Positions 54,806 to 64,000 of a stretch of 64,000 bases of DNA are shown here, one piece after another (within the stretch, counting starts at the first letter, position 1; each line of letters opens with the position of its first letter). Where the stretch lies: the NCBI RefSeq assembly GCF_000687475.1, contig NC_057320.1:992001-1056000 (forward strand), in the 5' to 3' direction. This stretch comes from Ustilaginoidea virens (Eukaryota > Ascomycota > Sordariomycetes > Hypocreales > Clavicipitaceae). The translations under genes and the position numbers were made by a program. The notes below the pieces were generated by a model, which did not search any database, had not been told where the DNA came from, and saw only the letters and a list, made by a program, of their open reading frames with translations.

Positions 54806-56817
54806 ATGGACCATGATCTGACCCTGGACGACGAGTTCGACGCTCTGTGAGTGCATCTTTGACCTCTGAAGCTGTCCACAATGAACACCCGCTCCTCTAC
54901 CCCGTCGTTTAACCAACGATCCATGGCCTGACCCGCGATGCGCTCGCAGCAGAATCAACGTCAGGGACGTGACCAAGTATCCCGGTCAGTAAAACTACAA
55001 ACCATCATGGGCATCTCTCTTAAGGTCCCAATGGCAAAAGGCACCAATCATCTAATCAAACTTGTCCGTCACCAGCTAAACAGCACGCTCGCAAGGTCGT
55101 GAAGCAACTTGGCGTCCGGGACGGCCTCATCTACCTCCCCGGGCAACCCGAACGCCTGCTCGAGGATTCGGATCAGCCGCAGCTCTTTCGGCAGCGACGA
55201 TAGTTCGTCCCAACCTTGTCCAACCCACCCGCCCTCCTTGGCCCCCATCCAAGGCCCAGCTTTTTCCTCACACTCACACGTTTTCGTAGCTTCTTTTACC
55301 TGTCCGGCGCCAACTTTGAAGACTGCGTCGTCACATATGAGATCGCACCCGACAAACTGACGCTTTGGATTCCATACGTTGAGCCCCGGCAGATTCTATG
55401 GTTCGGATCTAAGCCCAGCGCCTGCGAGTGCCTGCGCCGCTACGATGTCGACCAAGTGAGATACACGACGCAGCTCAGCAAGTTCCTCAAGGCTTATGCC
55501 GCTTCGCCAAAGTCATCGCCTACCGTCTACATCCTGCATCCAGATCAAGCCCCAGACCTTGGCAATGGAGGTGACATGACCAAGTCACACATGCTGCACC
55601 TTGACCATGCCCTTCTCAAACCAGCCATGGACCGCTCCCGCCTCATCAAGACGGACCACGAAGTCGCCCTGATACGCCGCGCCAACGACATCTCCAGCGC
55701 CGCTCATCGCAGAGTCGCCGAGAACATGTTGCGCCTCTCCAACGAGCGTCAGATTGAGGCCATCATCCAAGCCGTGTGCATCGCCAACGGCGCCCGCTCC
55801 CAGGCGTATCCTATCATAGCGGGATCTGGACGGAACGCATCCACGCTCCACTACACCGCCAACAATGCCCCCCTCGAGGGGAAGCAGTCCGTCGTCATTG
55901 ACGCAGGTTGCGAATGGGAATGCTACGCCAGCGACATCACCCGCACACTACCGCTTTCGGGATCCTTCACTCCCAGAGCCGGCGCCATTCATGCCATTGT
56001 GCAACGCATGCAAGACGAGTGCATCCGTGAGGTCCGGCCCGGCAAATTGTGGCGCGAGATCCATCTGCTCGCTGCATCCATTGGCCTGGACGGCTTGCTC
56101 AACTTGGGCATTCTCAAGGGCCATCGTGACGAAATTGCTCGCGCTGGCACTGTCGCTGCTTTCTTCCCGCACGGCCTAGGCCACCACGTCGGTCTTGACG
56201 TGCATGACGTATCCAGCACTTTACCTCTTGCCGTAGCACAAGCTGGTCTTCAGCTCGACTACGGGAAGCGGACCATGGTCACTCCAGCCATGTATGTCGA
56301 GATGATGCAAGAGCAAAGTCAAGGTGTTTTACTTGGGCCACAAGAGAGAAAAAGACAGCATCTCGAGACTAATATGGTTGTCACTGTTGAACCTGGAATG
56401 CAAGTGAATCCTTTTACTTTCTTCTTTTCCCATTTAAGCCCTTGTTTTTCCCCCACACGAGGAAACCAGTTCCGAATCGCGTCCTTTTGTTTCCCTGTTT
56501 TACCTCCAACTTTCCTACTTTGACCGCGCATCTATATGAAACGGGTTGAGTTTTGGTTGGAAGACATGAACCGAATCTCCAGTCAGTCGCTAACGAAAAA
56601 TGACAGCTACTTTTGCCGTGAGTACCTGGAGGGCTACTTCCGCATGGACCCAACTCACTGTCGCTTCATCGACTGGGACATTCTCGAGGGCTACTACGAA
56701 GTAGGCGGCGTACGCATCGAGGACTGCATTCTTGTCACTGAGGACGGCCATGAGAACTTGACGGCGGCCCCCAAAGGTGACGAGCTGTTGGACGTCATCA
56801 ACAAAGGCCGGAGGTGA
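54806..56817 (+). CDS. Xaa-Pro dipeptidase / prolidase (M24B metallopeptidase)
   Basis: Five exons: 54806-54846, 54950-54984, 55076-55202, 55290-56399 and 56607-56817, giving 507 residues. The N-terminal domain begins [14 protein letters not shown] and contains GLIYLPGQP and FFYLSG. The pita-bread catalytic domain shows the metal ligands in order: [18 protein letters not shown] (two Asp), [16 protein letters not shown] (His), TVEPG (Glu) and [11 protein letters not shown] (Glu). It cleaves Xaa-Pro dipeptides with Mn2+, probably in the cytosol. Intron 1 ends in a tandem GCAGCAG acceptor, so exon 2 may start at 54950 or 54953. Intron 4 (56400-56606) has no usable GT donor. A GC donor (GCAAGT) at 56400 gives exactly the conserved EPGIYFCREY, whereas the nearby GT leaves the frame broken. 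Confidence 0.9.
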
Positions 56818-57323
56818 GATGATGCTCCCACTTTTTGTGGTTTTTCAGTCCTTCGACCGCGTGGTTCGTTTCACGTTGGCGGATTACGCTAGGGTATAAC
56901 AAGACAGAACGCGTTTTGGATATGCCATGTAGTTGACGAGCTATAATACGTTGATATACTTGAATCATGCTCACCGCTCCTCGACCGCCTTTTTTTTTCC
57001 CATTTCCCCCAGAAAGACGGTTTTTTTTTTCCCAAAAGAAGAAAAAAGAAAAAGAAGAAAATTGACCTCCTTTTACTAGCACACTGAGCGAAATCAAGTG
57101 CTGGCAGGCAGCGCATTTGCGCGCACGGTATCTAGGTTTCTATTGATACGCGATTTTGTGTCCAACAGGCTGCTCTCCGCTCGACTGATATTTCCATCAT
57201 AACCCTACCTACGGTCGAAATCTAGTGATGTAGCCCCCCCCCACACCCCCCCCAAAGCTTGTCCACCGGATTTGCCTCTCCCTTTCCAGATTCGATTCGT
57301 CGGGCGAAAAGCGCAAGCGAGCA
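56818..57323. other. Convergent intergenic region, 0.5 kb
   Basis: The 3' flanks of the dipeptidase (plus) and the cargo lectin (minus). Contains T runs (56990-56999, 57020-57030), an A/G-rich stretch (57031-57060) and C runs (57234-57253). Nothing else is seen. Confidence 0.6.
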
Positions 57324-58778
57324 TCACAAGTACTTCTTTGAGCTGCTGGCTCGGCGGCGCTTGTATGTGATGTAACCCGCGACGAGGACGATTTGCGTGC
57401 CGACAAAGAGGAACATGAGCTTGCCGTGGCCAGGAACACTGTCGGACATGGCTTGGGCCAGCGAGCGATGGTGGTTGCGCAGGTTGAACTCGATGGTCTC
57501 TCCGTGAGAAGCAATCTTTTGCCTCATGTCTTGATGCATGCTGCGCATCTCGCCCTCGAGCTCCCTGACCTTGGAGCTGATGTCGCTGATTTGACGCAGG
57601 GCGGCGAGGTCGTGGCGCAGCGAGTCGATGGCCTTTTTCATCTCGTCGTTGCGCTGCTCGTCCATCTGATGGTGCTTGGAGACGGCGGCGTAGACGGCGG
57701 AGACTTGGTGAGCAACAACCTGCAGCCGATTGTGCAGATCCTGGAACTGCTCCTTGGATGTCTTGAAGATGTCTGCCGACTGGTCAGGAATGGGCTTGGC
57801 AAAGTCGTTGTCGTTGGGGGCCTGCTGCCCTGGGTTGGACGAGTCTGGCTGCTGCGGCCTGGAGCGGTATTCCTGGATGGGCTGGTTGCCGTTGCCGTTG
57901 CCGTTGCCGGAGCCGGAGCCGGAAACGATGGAGTCGGACGTGACGACGAATTTGAAGATTTCGAACGAGTCGGGGTGGTCGGGGGTAGCTGCGGTCAGGC
58001 CAAAGTAGTAGCCGGGCGGCAAGGAGACCTTTGTGGTTTCGAAGCACAGATGGCCGTCGACTTCGACCTTGAAGGTGGATAGGGTTTGGCTCAGCTTGAT
58101 CTGAGAGGGCCGACCGAGGTTTCGGTAGAAGTAGTTGCACCCGCCAAAGGAGCGCTTGTCGACATTGGGCTGCGACACGAAGTCGACGGTGCCGTCGTTC
58201 AAGAAGCCGCGAATCATGCCGCCGGAGCCACCGTGCGAGTCGACCACGAGGACGAAGCCCTCGAACTTGCCGGCCGTGTAGACACTGTTTGTCCCGACCT
58301 GCTCCTTGCCCTGCCGGACGAACCATATGTTCAAGTTGCCACCGGCGCGCTCTGGCCCGCTGGCGCGGAAGTCCACGTCTGCCAGCCAGGTCGAGCGGGT
58401 GAGGGGAGAATCCGCCCAGACCGACGACCGCTGGTTTCCCGGAGCCATCGGCGTCAGGATGATCTTGTTGGACAGGATCTCGGGCTGCTGCGGCTGGCCG
58501 GAGATGGTAAAGTGTGGAATGCGTCCATCGGATAGACTGAGCCTAGCAAGTACGGGTGGGTTGATTTGGCCGGTGGTTTATATTCCCTCTTGTTAGTCGG
58601 GGGCGGGGGAGGGGGTTCCAAGGTTCCCTTTTTTTCTCCGGCGGCGAGAGCGATGATGACAGACATACCTCCCCGAATGGCCGAAGCTCTGCTCGCTGAT
58701 CAGGACCTGGTCGGCATTGCAGAAGCTGCAGGCTAGCAGGCTGGTGGCCAAGACCAGCGAGCTCCTGGACAGCCGCAT
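57324..58778 (-). CDS. L-type lectin cargo receptor of the ERGIC-53 / Emp46-Emp47 family
   Basis: Two exons, 58778-58669 and 58542-57324, giving 442 residues. A signal peptide (about residues 1-22, MRLSRSSLVLATSLLACSFC) is followed by the L-type lectin domain: SFGHSGRLSLSDG, WFVRQGKEQVGTNSVYTAGK, FEGFVLVVDSHGG and GCNYFYRN. Then come a Gly/Asn repeat linker, a long coiled coil (EQFQDLHNRLQVVAHQVSAV onward) and one membrane span near the end (LMFLFVGTQIVLVAGYITY). The short basic cytosolic tail ends Lys-Lys-Tyr-Leu, a KKXX signal for COPI retrieval to the ER. The protein should carry glycoproteins from ER to Golgi. The intron (58668-58543) has a GTATGT donor and TAG acceptor. Its divergent neighbour is ALG8. 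Confidence 0.9.
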
Positions 58779-60047
58779 GATGGTTTTTGGTGCGCAACAG
58801 GGGCTACCCGGACGGTCCAAGAGGAACGAACAGCTCTGCTCGGCTGGAAAGACGACTGGTGCAACGATGGGGGAAACGGTTAGCTATTTCGGAGACCCTG
58901 CTGGAGTGGCGGGTCGTCACGGGGTGGTGTTTGGTCTGGTACATGTCTGGTATTTTCCCTAGGACCAGACAGACGGGCTTGCCACGCTGCAAATAGCCTG
59001 GTGGCCTGGTTGATGGCCCGCCCGGTTCAGGGCATCGGCGGGAGAGGGAGGACTGGAGCAAAAGGAGAAGCACGCAACGGGGAGGAGGGAAGTTACTCGG
59101 ATGCAAGAGTCTGTAGATGGGGGGGAAATTGGTGCTCACCTGCTTTTCCGCGAGAAGCATAAAACCACCCAAGCACTGTCTAGAAGGAACCGCGGATGGC
59201 GGCAAGCGAGAAAATGACACTCGGCAAAACAGGCATCGCAAGTCTCGAGTCTGGAGTCTGGAGTCTGGAGTCTGGACAGATGGCATTGACGGCTGGGTTG
59301 CAAACGAACTTGGGGCAATGGGCAGGCAATGGGGCAGGCAGTGGGCAGTGGGCAGTGGGCAAGCCGCCTCAGGGGCCTGCAGTGGGTGGGTGCGGCACTG
59401 AGCTTTTTGGTGTCAAACTCTGTGTCTGCCTGGCCTGGTGGCCCTGGTCAACGCTACTACAGTACATACATGCATGCCACACATACAGCTGGTGTCTGGT
59501 CGTGTCTGGTAACTTTAAGATCCGAGCTTCTAGTCCCAATCAATCAATCCGCAGCCAAGTGAGCTTGGTACCTGGTGGAAACCTTACCCGAACCGGCAAG
59601 TACGGCAGCAGATCAGGTCAGGTACCTGCAAGTCTGGGTGCCGTGCTCAGCGCTGCCAAGTACTCCGTACAGGTGTTGCATCTTCTCGTACCGACACACG
59701 AAGGCACCCAAGGTACGGAGTACGGAGTACGGATACAGGACCTCTTACTCGCGGCCATTGGCAGCCCGTGGCTTACCAGCTCCACAGCGATCCACAACTT
59801 CATCCGTCGGGCTTCGGCTTGCTTGATGACGACCAATTCTTCCCAGCTCAAGGTCTTTCGGCCGTCACGGTCGCGTTGCCATTGCCAATCCACCAGGACG
59901 CGCAGAGGAACGACACGAGAGCACGAGAAGACGAGAGCGCGAGAGCGTCCGCCGGACGAAAAGATCGCATGCCATCTTGACTGCCATGAAGTCGCCGCCA
60001 AGTCACCTCAAGCATCCCGCACTCTTCCCTCCTCGCCCCTTGGCACC
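58779..60047. other. Divergent intergenic region between the cargo lectin and ALG8
   Basis: 1.27 kb holding both promoters. Repeats of GTCTGGA (59250-59278) and GGGCAGT (59330-59360), GTACGGAGTA-type motifs (59660-59670, 59711-59732) and GGTACCTG motifs (59567, 59620) are seen. A plus frame running 59196-60125 crosses these repeats and enters the ALG8 exon in the same phase, but its upstream part is unlike the ALG8 family. Confidence 0.55.
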
Positions 60048-61752
60048 ATGGCAGAGTCGTACCCAACTTTGACGCAGTGCGCCATCGTCGCAACCGCGTT
60101 CAAAGTTCTCTTGTTTCCCGCGTAGTATGTTGCGTCTGCCTCGTCACCATTCGCCAGCACCCATCTCCCCGTTCGTTTGACTGCTTGCTTCATTGCTGCT
60201 TCGGACGAGGCGAAAACTAATCATCAGCCTGCAGTAAATCGACAGATTTCGAGGTTCATCGCAATTGGCTCGCCATCACCCACAGTCTGCCAGTATCGCA
60301 GTGGTATTACGAAACGACCTCAGAGTGGACTCTGGACTACCCTCCCTTCTTTGCCTATTTCGAATGGGCACTCGCCCATTTGGCACGACTGGTCGACCCT
60401 GCCATGGTCAGGCTGCACAATCTCAACTACGAGAGCTGGCGAACCGTATACTTCCAGCGAGCGACTGTCATGCTATCGGAGCTGGTCTTGGCATATGCCC
60501 TCCAACTTTTCGTCGACTCGGCCCCGGCGCCGTCGAAGCGAGCTGCTCAGGTCGCTGCACTGTCCGCATTCCTCTCCCCCGGACTGCTCATCATCGACCA
60601 CGTTCACTTCCAGTACAATGGCTTCATGTACGGCATACTGGTTTGGTCTCTTGTGCTGGCTCGAGGCAAATCCACGCTGCTGCCCAGCGGCTTGGTGTTT
60701 GCGGCTCTTTTATGCTTCAAGCACATTCACCTTTACCTCGCCCCCGCCTATTTCGTTTTCCTCCTGCGAACCTACTGTCTCTCGCCAAGGTCGATCTTCC
60801 AGCTCAGGTACTGGAACTGCGTCAAGCTGGGCTTGGGAATAGTCTCCGTTTTTGCCGCAGCATTCGGCCCCTTTGCTCTTATGGGACAGCTTCCGCAGCT
60901 TCTGCGTCGACTTTTCCCCTTCTCTCGCGGGCTGTGCCATGCCTACTGGGCACCCAATGTGTGGGCACTCTACTCGCTGGCCGATCGGGTTTTGATCCAT
61001 TGTGAGTTGGTCGCGGCACGTGTGCAAGACTCTGGTCTGGTGGTAGGTAGCTAGCCAACTAACGTGGGTGATTTGTGCTAGTTGCCCCGGTGTTGCGATT
61101 GACGGTCAAGCCCGAAGCCCTGCAAAGTGTCACCAGAGGGCTTGTGGGCGATACTAGCTTTGCAGTGCTGCCGGAAATCTCGCCCAAGACATGTTTCATC
61201 TTGACCCTCGTCTTCCAGGCTATACCGCTCCTGAAGCTCTTCTTCTCCTCTTCTCCCCCGACATGGGAAGGCTTTATCGGGGCTGCCACTCTCTGCGGAT
61301 ACGCCTCATTCCTATTCGGTTGGCATGTGCATGAAAAAGCCGTCTTACTGGTCATCGTACCCTTTAGCTTGATCGCCTTGCGGGACCGGCGACATCTGGG
61401 CAGCTTTCGACCGTTGGCGGTCGCAGGCCATGTGTCCCTGTTCCCCTTGCTTTTCACCCCGGCGGAATTCCCCGTAAAAACCATATATACAGTATTCTGG
61501 CTGGTTTTGTTCCTCATGGCCTTTGACAGGCTGGCGCCGGCATCCACCAAACCAAGGGTGTTCTTGCTGGACCGGTTCAGCACGGCGTACATCGCGGTGA
61601 GCCTTCCGCTGATCGTATACACGGCTCTGCTTCATCACATTGCTTTTGGAAAGACGTACGAGTTTCTGCCACTGATGTTGACCAGCTCCTATGCCGCGAT
61701 AGGAGTCGTCGGCAGCTGGGTGGGATACATGGTTGTGTACTGTACTTCATGA
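60048..61752 (+). CDS. ALG8: ALG8, dolichyl-P-Glc:Glc1Man9GlcNAc2-PP-dolichol alpha-1,3-glucosyltransferase
   Basis: Three exons, 60048-60124, 60235-61001 and 61082-61752, giving 504 residues. The start (CACCATGG) is the first ATG with family sequence ([20 protein letters not shown]). Intron joins restore [22 protein letters not shown], the luminal loop typical of ALG6/ALG8, and [32 protein letters not shown] and [13 protein letters not shown], both strongly conserved, favour ALG8 over ALG6. About ten to twelve membrane spans follow. The enzyme adds the second glucose to the lipid-linked oligosaccharide in the ER membrane before transfer to protein. Both introns have good donors (GTATGT, GTGAGT); the second has CTAAC upstream of its acceptor. 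Confidence 0.95.
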
Positions 61753-63470
61753 GGAAGCAAAAGAAGCGGAGTTGATGACCGGCATGCAGCAGCGAAGCTT
61801 CAACAAAATGCCTAGGGATGGCAACGTTTCTAAAAGACAAAAAAAAGTCTTTGACCTTTGAAATGTCATGATGATTGTGCCCATCAGCCCGAACGTTTGA
61901 CGCCTGGGTACATTGACGTGCGTATGTTGATGCCGTGTGAGTGACTGGCAAGAGCCATGCAAAGCCCGACATCGTGCGCGGAAGAAGCCAAGAATGAAAA
62001 ACACAAAAAAAAAAAAGTACCAAAAATCACTTTAACTGTCTCTTACCAGCCTCCCTATCCTCGATGTTTTTCCTTTCCTACGAGGCAGTCTGGCGTCACA
62101 AAGTTTGGGTCAGAGGCCCAAAGCACTGAGCGAGAGGTTTATGTGGAACCAACCAGTTGAACTACTGTACTTCGGGTCCACATGCGGAGCACTCCGGAGG
62201 GAGTACGTACTCCGTACCTCTTGGGCTCAGATTAGGTACCTGAGGCACATTAGTAGGTACCTGCTTTCTTGAGACGACTTGCGTTGGCTTTGTGGATGGA
62301 AGCCCAACAAACGTTCCAGTCGTCGACCGGTTGTCCGCCACGAGATGGCAGGAGGCTCACAGAAAACAACATGCTGATGTTATAAAAAAAAGACGAACGT
62401 GGGATCTCGAAGACAGCAGATATACCTGGGTTATGGGGGCCGAGCCGGTTGATGCAGGGTGTCTGCCGCCCGGCATCAGGTGAATGCATGGCAAGAGGTT
62501 GTTTCAATCGGAGCCTACCGGTAGGGGCGTACAATTTATAAATCTAACGACATGAATTTCAACAGTATGGAAGCGAAAAAAAAATGCTGCGAGAATACCC
62601 CGTCTCTAGCCCTGATTTTATTTTTATGGTAGCTACATAGCTACAAGTTTGTAAGCGTGGAGGGCAAACGTGGGCAAAATCCACAGCAACCCACGGGAAG
62701 ATTGTCAGGACCTCGGGGATGCGACTTGGGAATTTCCGAACGAGGCAAACCCCCTCTTGAAAGCCTGGCGAGTCGCGCCGCCGCTTCATTTCGGAAGGGC
62801 TTGCGCATGTTCAGCCCTACCTACGGCTTTCACGGATCCAATCGATTCGCATGCAGCAGACGAGCAAAATGAGCCCGACAAAGTGGGTGGCATGGACAGG
62901 AGAGCGACGCGGTGATTTACTTGTAATGATTTCAAGGCGATCGAGTGGCTGCCGGACCGAGGAGGAGGCGAGGAGGGGAGGAGACTCTGGACCAAAAGTT
63001 ACAACGCCGGGCTGCGACCCGGGGCGTGTGAAGTGGCGTGCGTGTTGAGCAGGCAGCTGGCAGCAGGCAGCTAGCAGCTGGCAGCGAAGGGAGTGGGCAC
63101 GGGGAACCTGGGTGCTTTGCGCGACTGAGGACTGAAGGCAGGCGCAGGTGGCGGCCCCTTCCGGCGACTCTGAGTGGAAGGAAGCAGACCCAAGTCCCGA
63201 CCTTCACTTGTACTGTTCCTCTACGGGTGGGCGTGCCTCCCATCTTGCTCCTGAGAAAGAGATGGAGATGCCAGGCACAATAACAATAGCCCCATTCTCA
63301 TGGTCTTGTCTACCACGCGAGAGGCAGCAAGACATTGACGGGATGCAGAGCGTGTAAGCGCGTAAGCGCGGCTGCTGCGCGAGATGGATCGGGGGGCCGA
63401 CGTATACGTACTCCGTTAGGTAGAGGTAAAGTCGGGAACAGCTTCCCCGCCGAGGGTTGACGCTGGAGCG

Positions 63471-63501
<31 letters not shown>

Positions 63502-64000
63502 GATGATGATGCGCGGCCCCTGCCCGTCCGCAAGAGACATGCGGGCATTGTGTCTCTTGTTGCTGAGCTCGATTTGCAAAGATGGGCGGTCGTGATCAGT
63601 GACGACGCTGAGTGGACAATCCGGCGCATCACGCCTGCAGTCGTGCAGTGCAGTGAGTGGGTAGGTAGGTAAGAGGTAGGTAGGTAAGTACATGTAATAA
63701 GGTGTGTGATGTGTGCACCCTGGTTCCTGCTTGCCGTAGCGTCGGGGAGGTTCGGGCAGCGCAGGTACCCCCGCGGTGTGCCCCAATCCACGTCCAGGTA
63801 CCGCTGTGCTGTGGGCGCACCCGGGAAGGGACCTTGTCCGCATCTGCGCCCTCCGCGCGGTGTACTTGCTCTGGCCGTCACCGCGCTAGTGTTTTCTTGG
63901 TGTCGCCCAAAGCTTCAATCAATGTTTATGCTGGTCCCCTTCCTTCATCCGAGCAGCAACGTGTTGTACATATGTACGCAAAGTACCGGCCAGACCTTGC
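61753..64000. other. Right-edge region without a recognised gene, 2.25 kb
   Basis: After the ALG8 3' flank there are A runs (62005-62016, 62575-62583), a perfect GAGTACGTACTCCGTACC-type palindromic cluster (62203-62220), two TAGGTACCTG motifs (62232-62263), a GCAGGCAGCTGGCA repeat (63050-63085), a GAT trinucleotide array (63466-63511) and GTAGGTAG repeats (63660-63690). Open frames here are GC-rich, repeat-derived and unrecognised. Confidence 0.5.
63466..63511. repeat. GAT trinucleotide microsatellite
   Basis: About fifteen GAT units with one GGT interruption, in non-coding DNA. Confidence 0.9.

Noticed and set aside
59196..60047. Long N-terminal extension of ALG8
   Set aside because: The frame is in phase, but it is built from GTCTGGA/GGGCAGT repeats and is unlike ALG8 family N-termini. 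The ATG at 60048 has good context (CACCATGG).

Overview
This window is nuclear DNA from a filamentous ascomycete, most likely a sordariomycete and probably of the order Hypocreales. The evidence is eukaryotic gene structure with short introns (about 60-220 nt, GTNNGN donors, CTNAC-like branch points, YAG acceptors), GC-rich codon use, and proteins found only in eukaryotes (PRP8, PRP18, CSN1, ALG8, a Zn2Cys6 regulator). I assign 19 protein genes plus one orphan candidate exon. I see no rRNA, tRNA, CRISPR array, complete transposon or intein. Exon boundaries were built by hand from splice signals, reading frame and family knowledge. All proposed junctions keep the frame; the weaker ones are marked.

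Left third (1-30 kb), accessory and housekeeping genes mixed: a peroxisome-type alpha/beta hydrolase (769-2082), a cytochrome P450 (4528-6322, minus), a POT/PTR2 peptide transporter (8601-10544), FAD synthase (11534-12450, minus), a secreted feruloyl-esterase-like enzyme (13605-14620, minus), the spindle-midzone protein Ase1/PRC1 (17136-19665), an Irs4-type EH-domain protein (21247-23166), a phosphoglycerate-mutase-like phosphatase (24933-25924, minus), a ketopantoate reductase (26567-27859) and a Myb/SANT protein (28281-29881, minus). The gaps are 0.4-2.5 kb and full of homopolymers, minisatellites and short dispersed palindromic motifs.

Middle (30-50 kb): a gene-poor stretch of about 4.8 kb is followed by a dense core block. 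PRP8 (34673-41854, minus, one uninterrupted reading frame of 2393 codons) is followed by a four-exon 72-residue complex I subunit (42519-42933), SAP18 (43119-43962, minus), PRP18 (44354-45616) and CSN1 (46336-48061, minus). Two second-step splicing factors and SAP18 lie within 11 kb.

Right third (50-64 kb): a large Zn2Cys6 transcription factor with a poly-Gln tail (50100-53450), an M24B Xaa-Pro dipeptidase carrying a probable GC-AG intron and a NAGNAG acceptor (54806-56817), an ERGIC-53/Emp47-type cargo lectin ending in a KKXX retrieval signal (57324-58778, minus) and the ALG8 glucosyltransferase (60048-61752). The last two are divergent neighbours that both serve the N-glycan secretory pathway.

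There is no secondary-metabolite backbone enzyme, so the P450, transporter, esterase and hydrolase do not make a convincing gene cluster. I found no clearly new biological system. The most checkable oddities are the GC-AG and tandem-acceptor splice sites, the P450 lacking the usual I-helix acidic residue, the 67-bp minisatellite, two dispersed intergenic motif families, and the splicing and N-glycan gene neighbourhoods.
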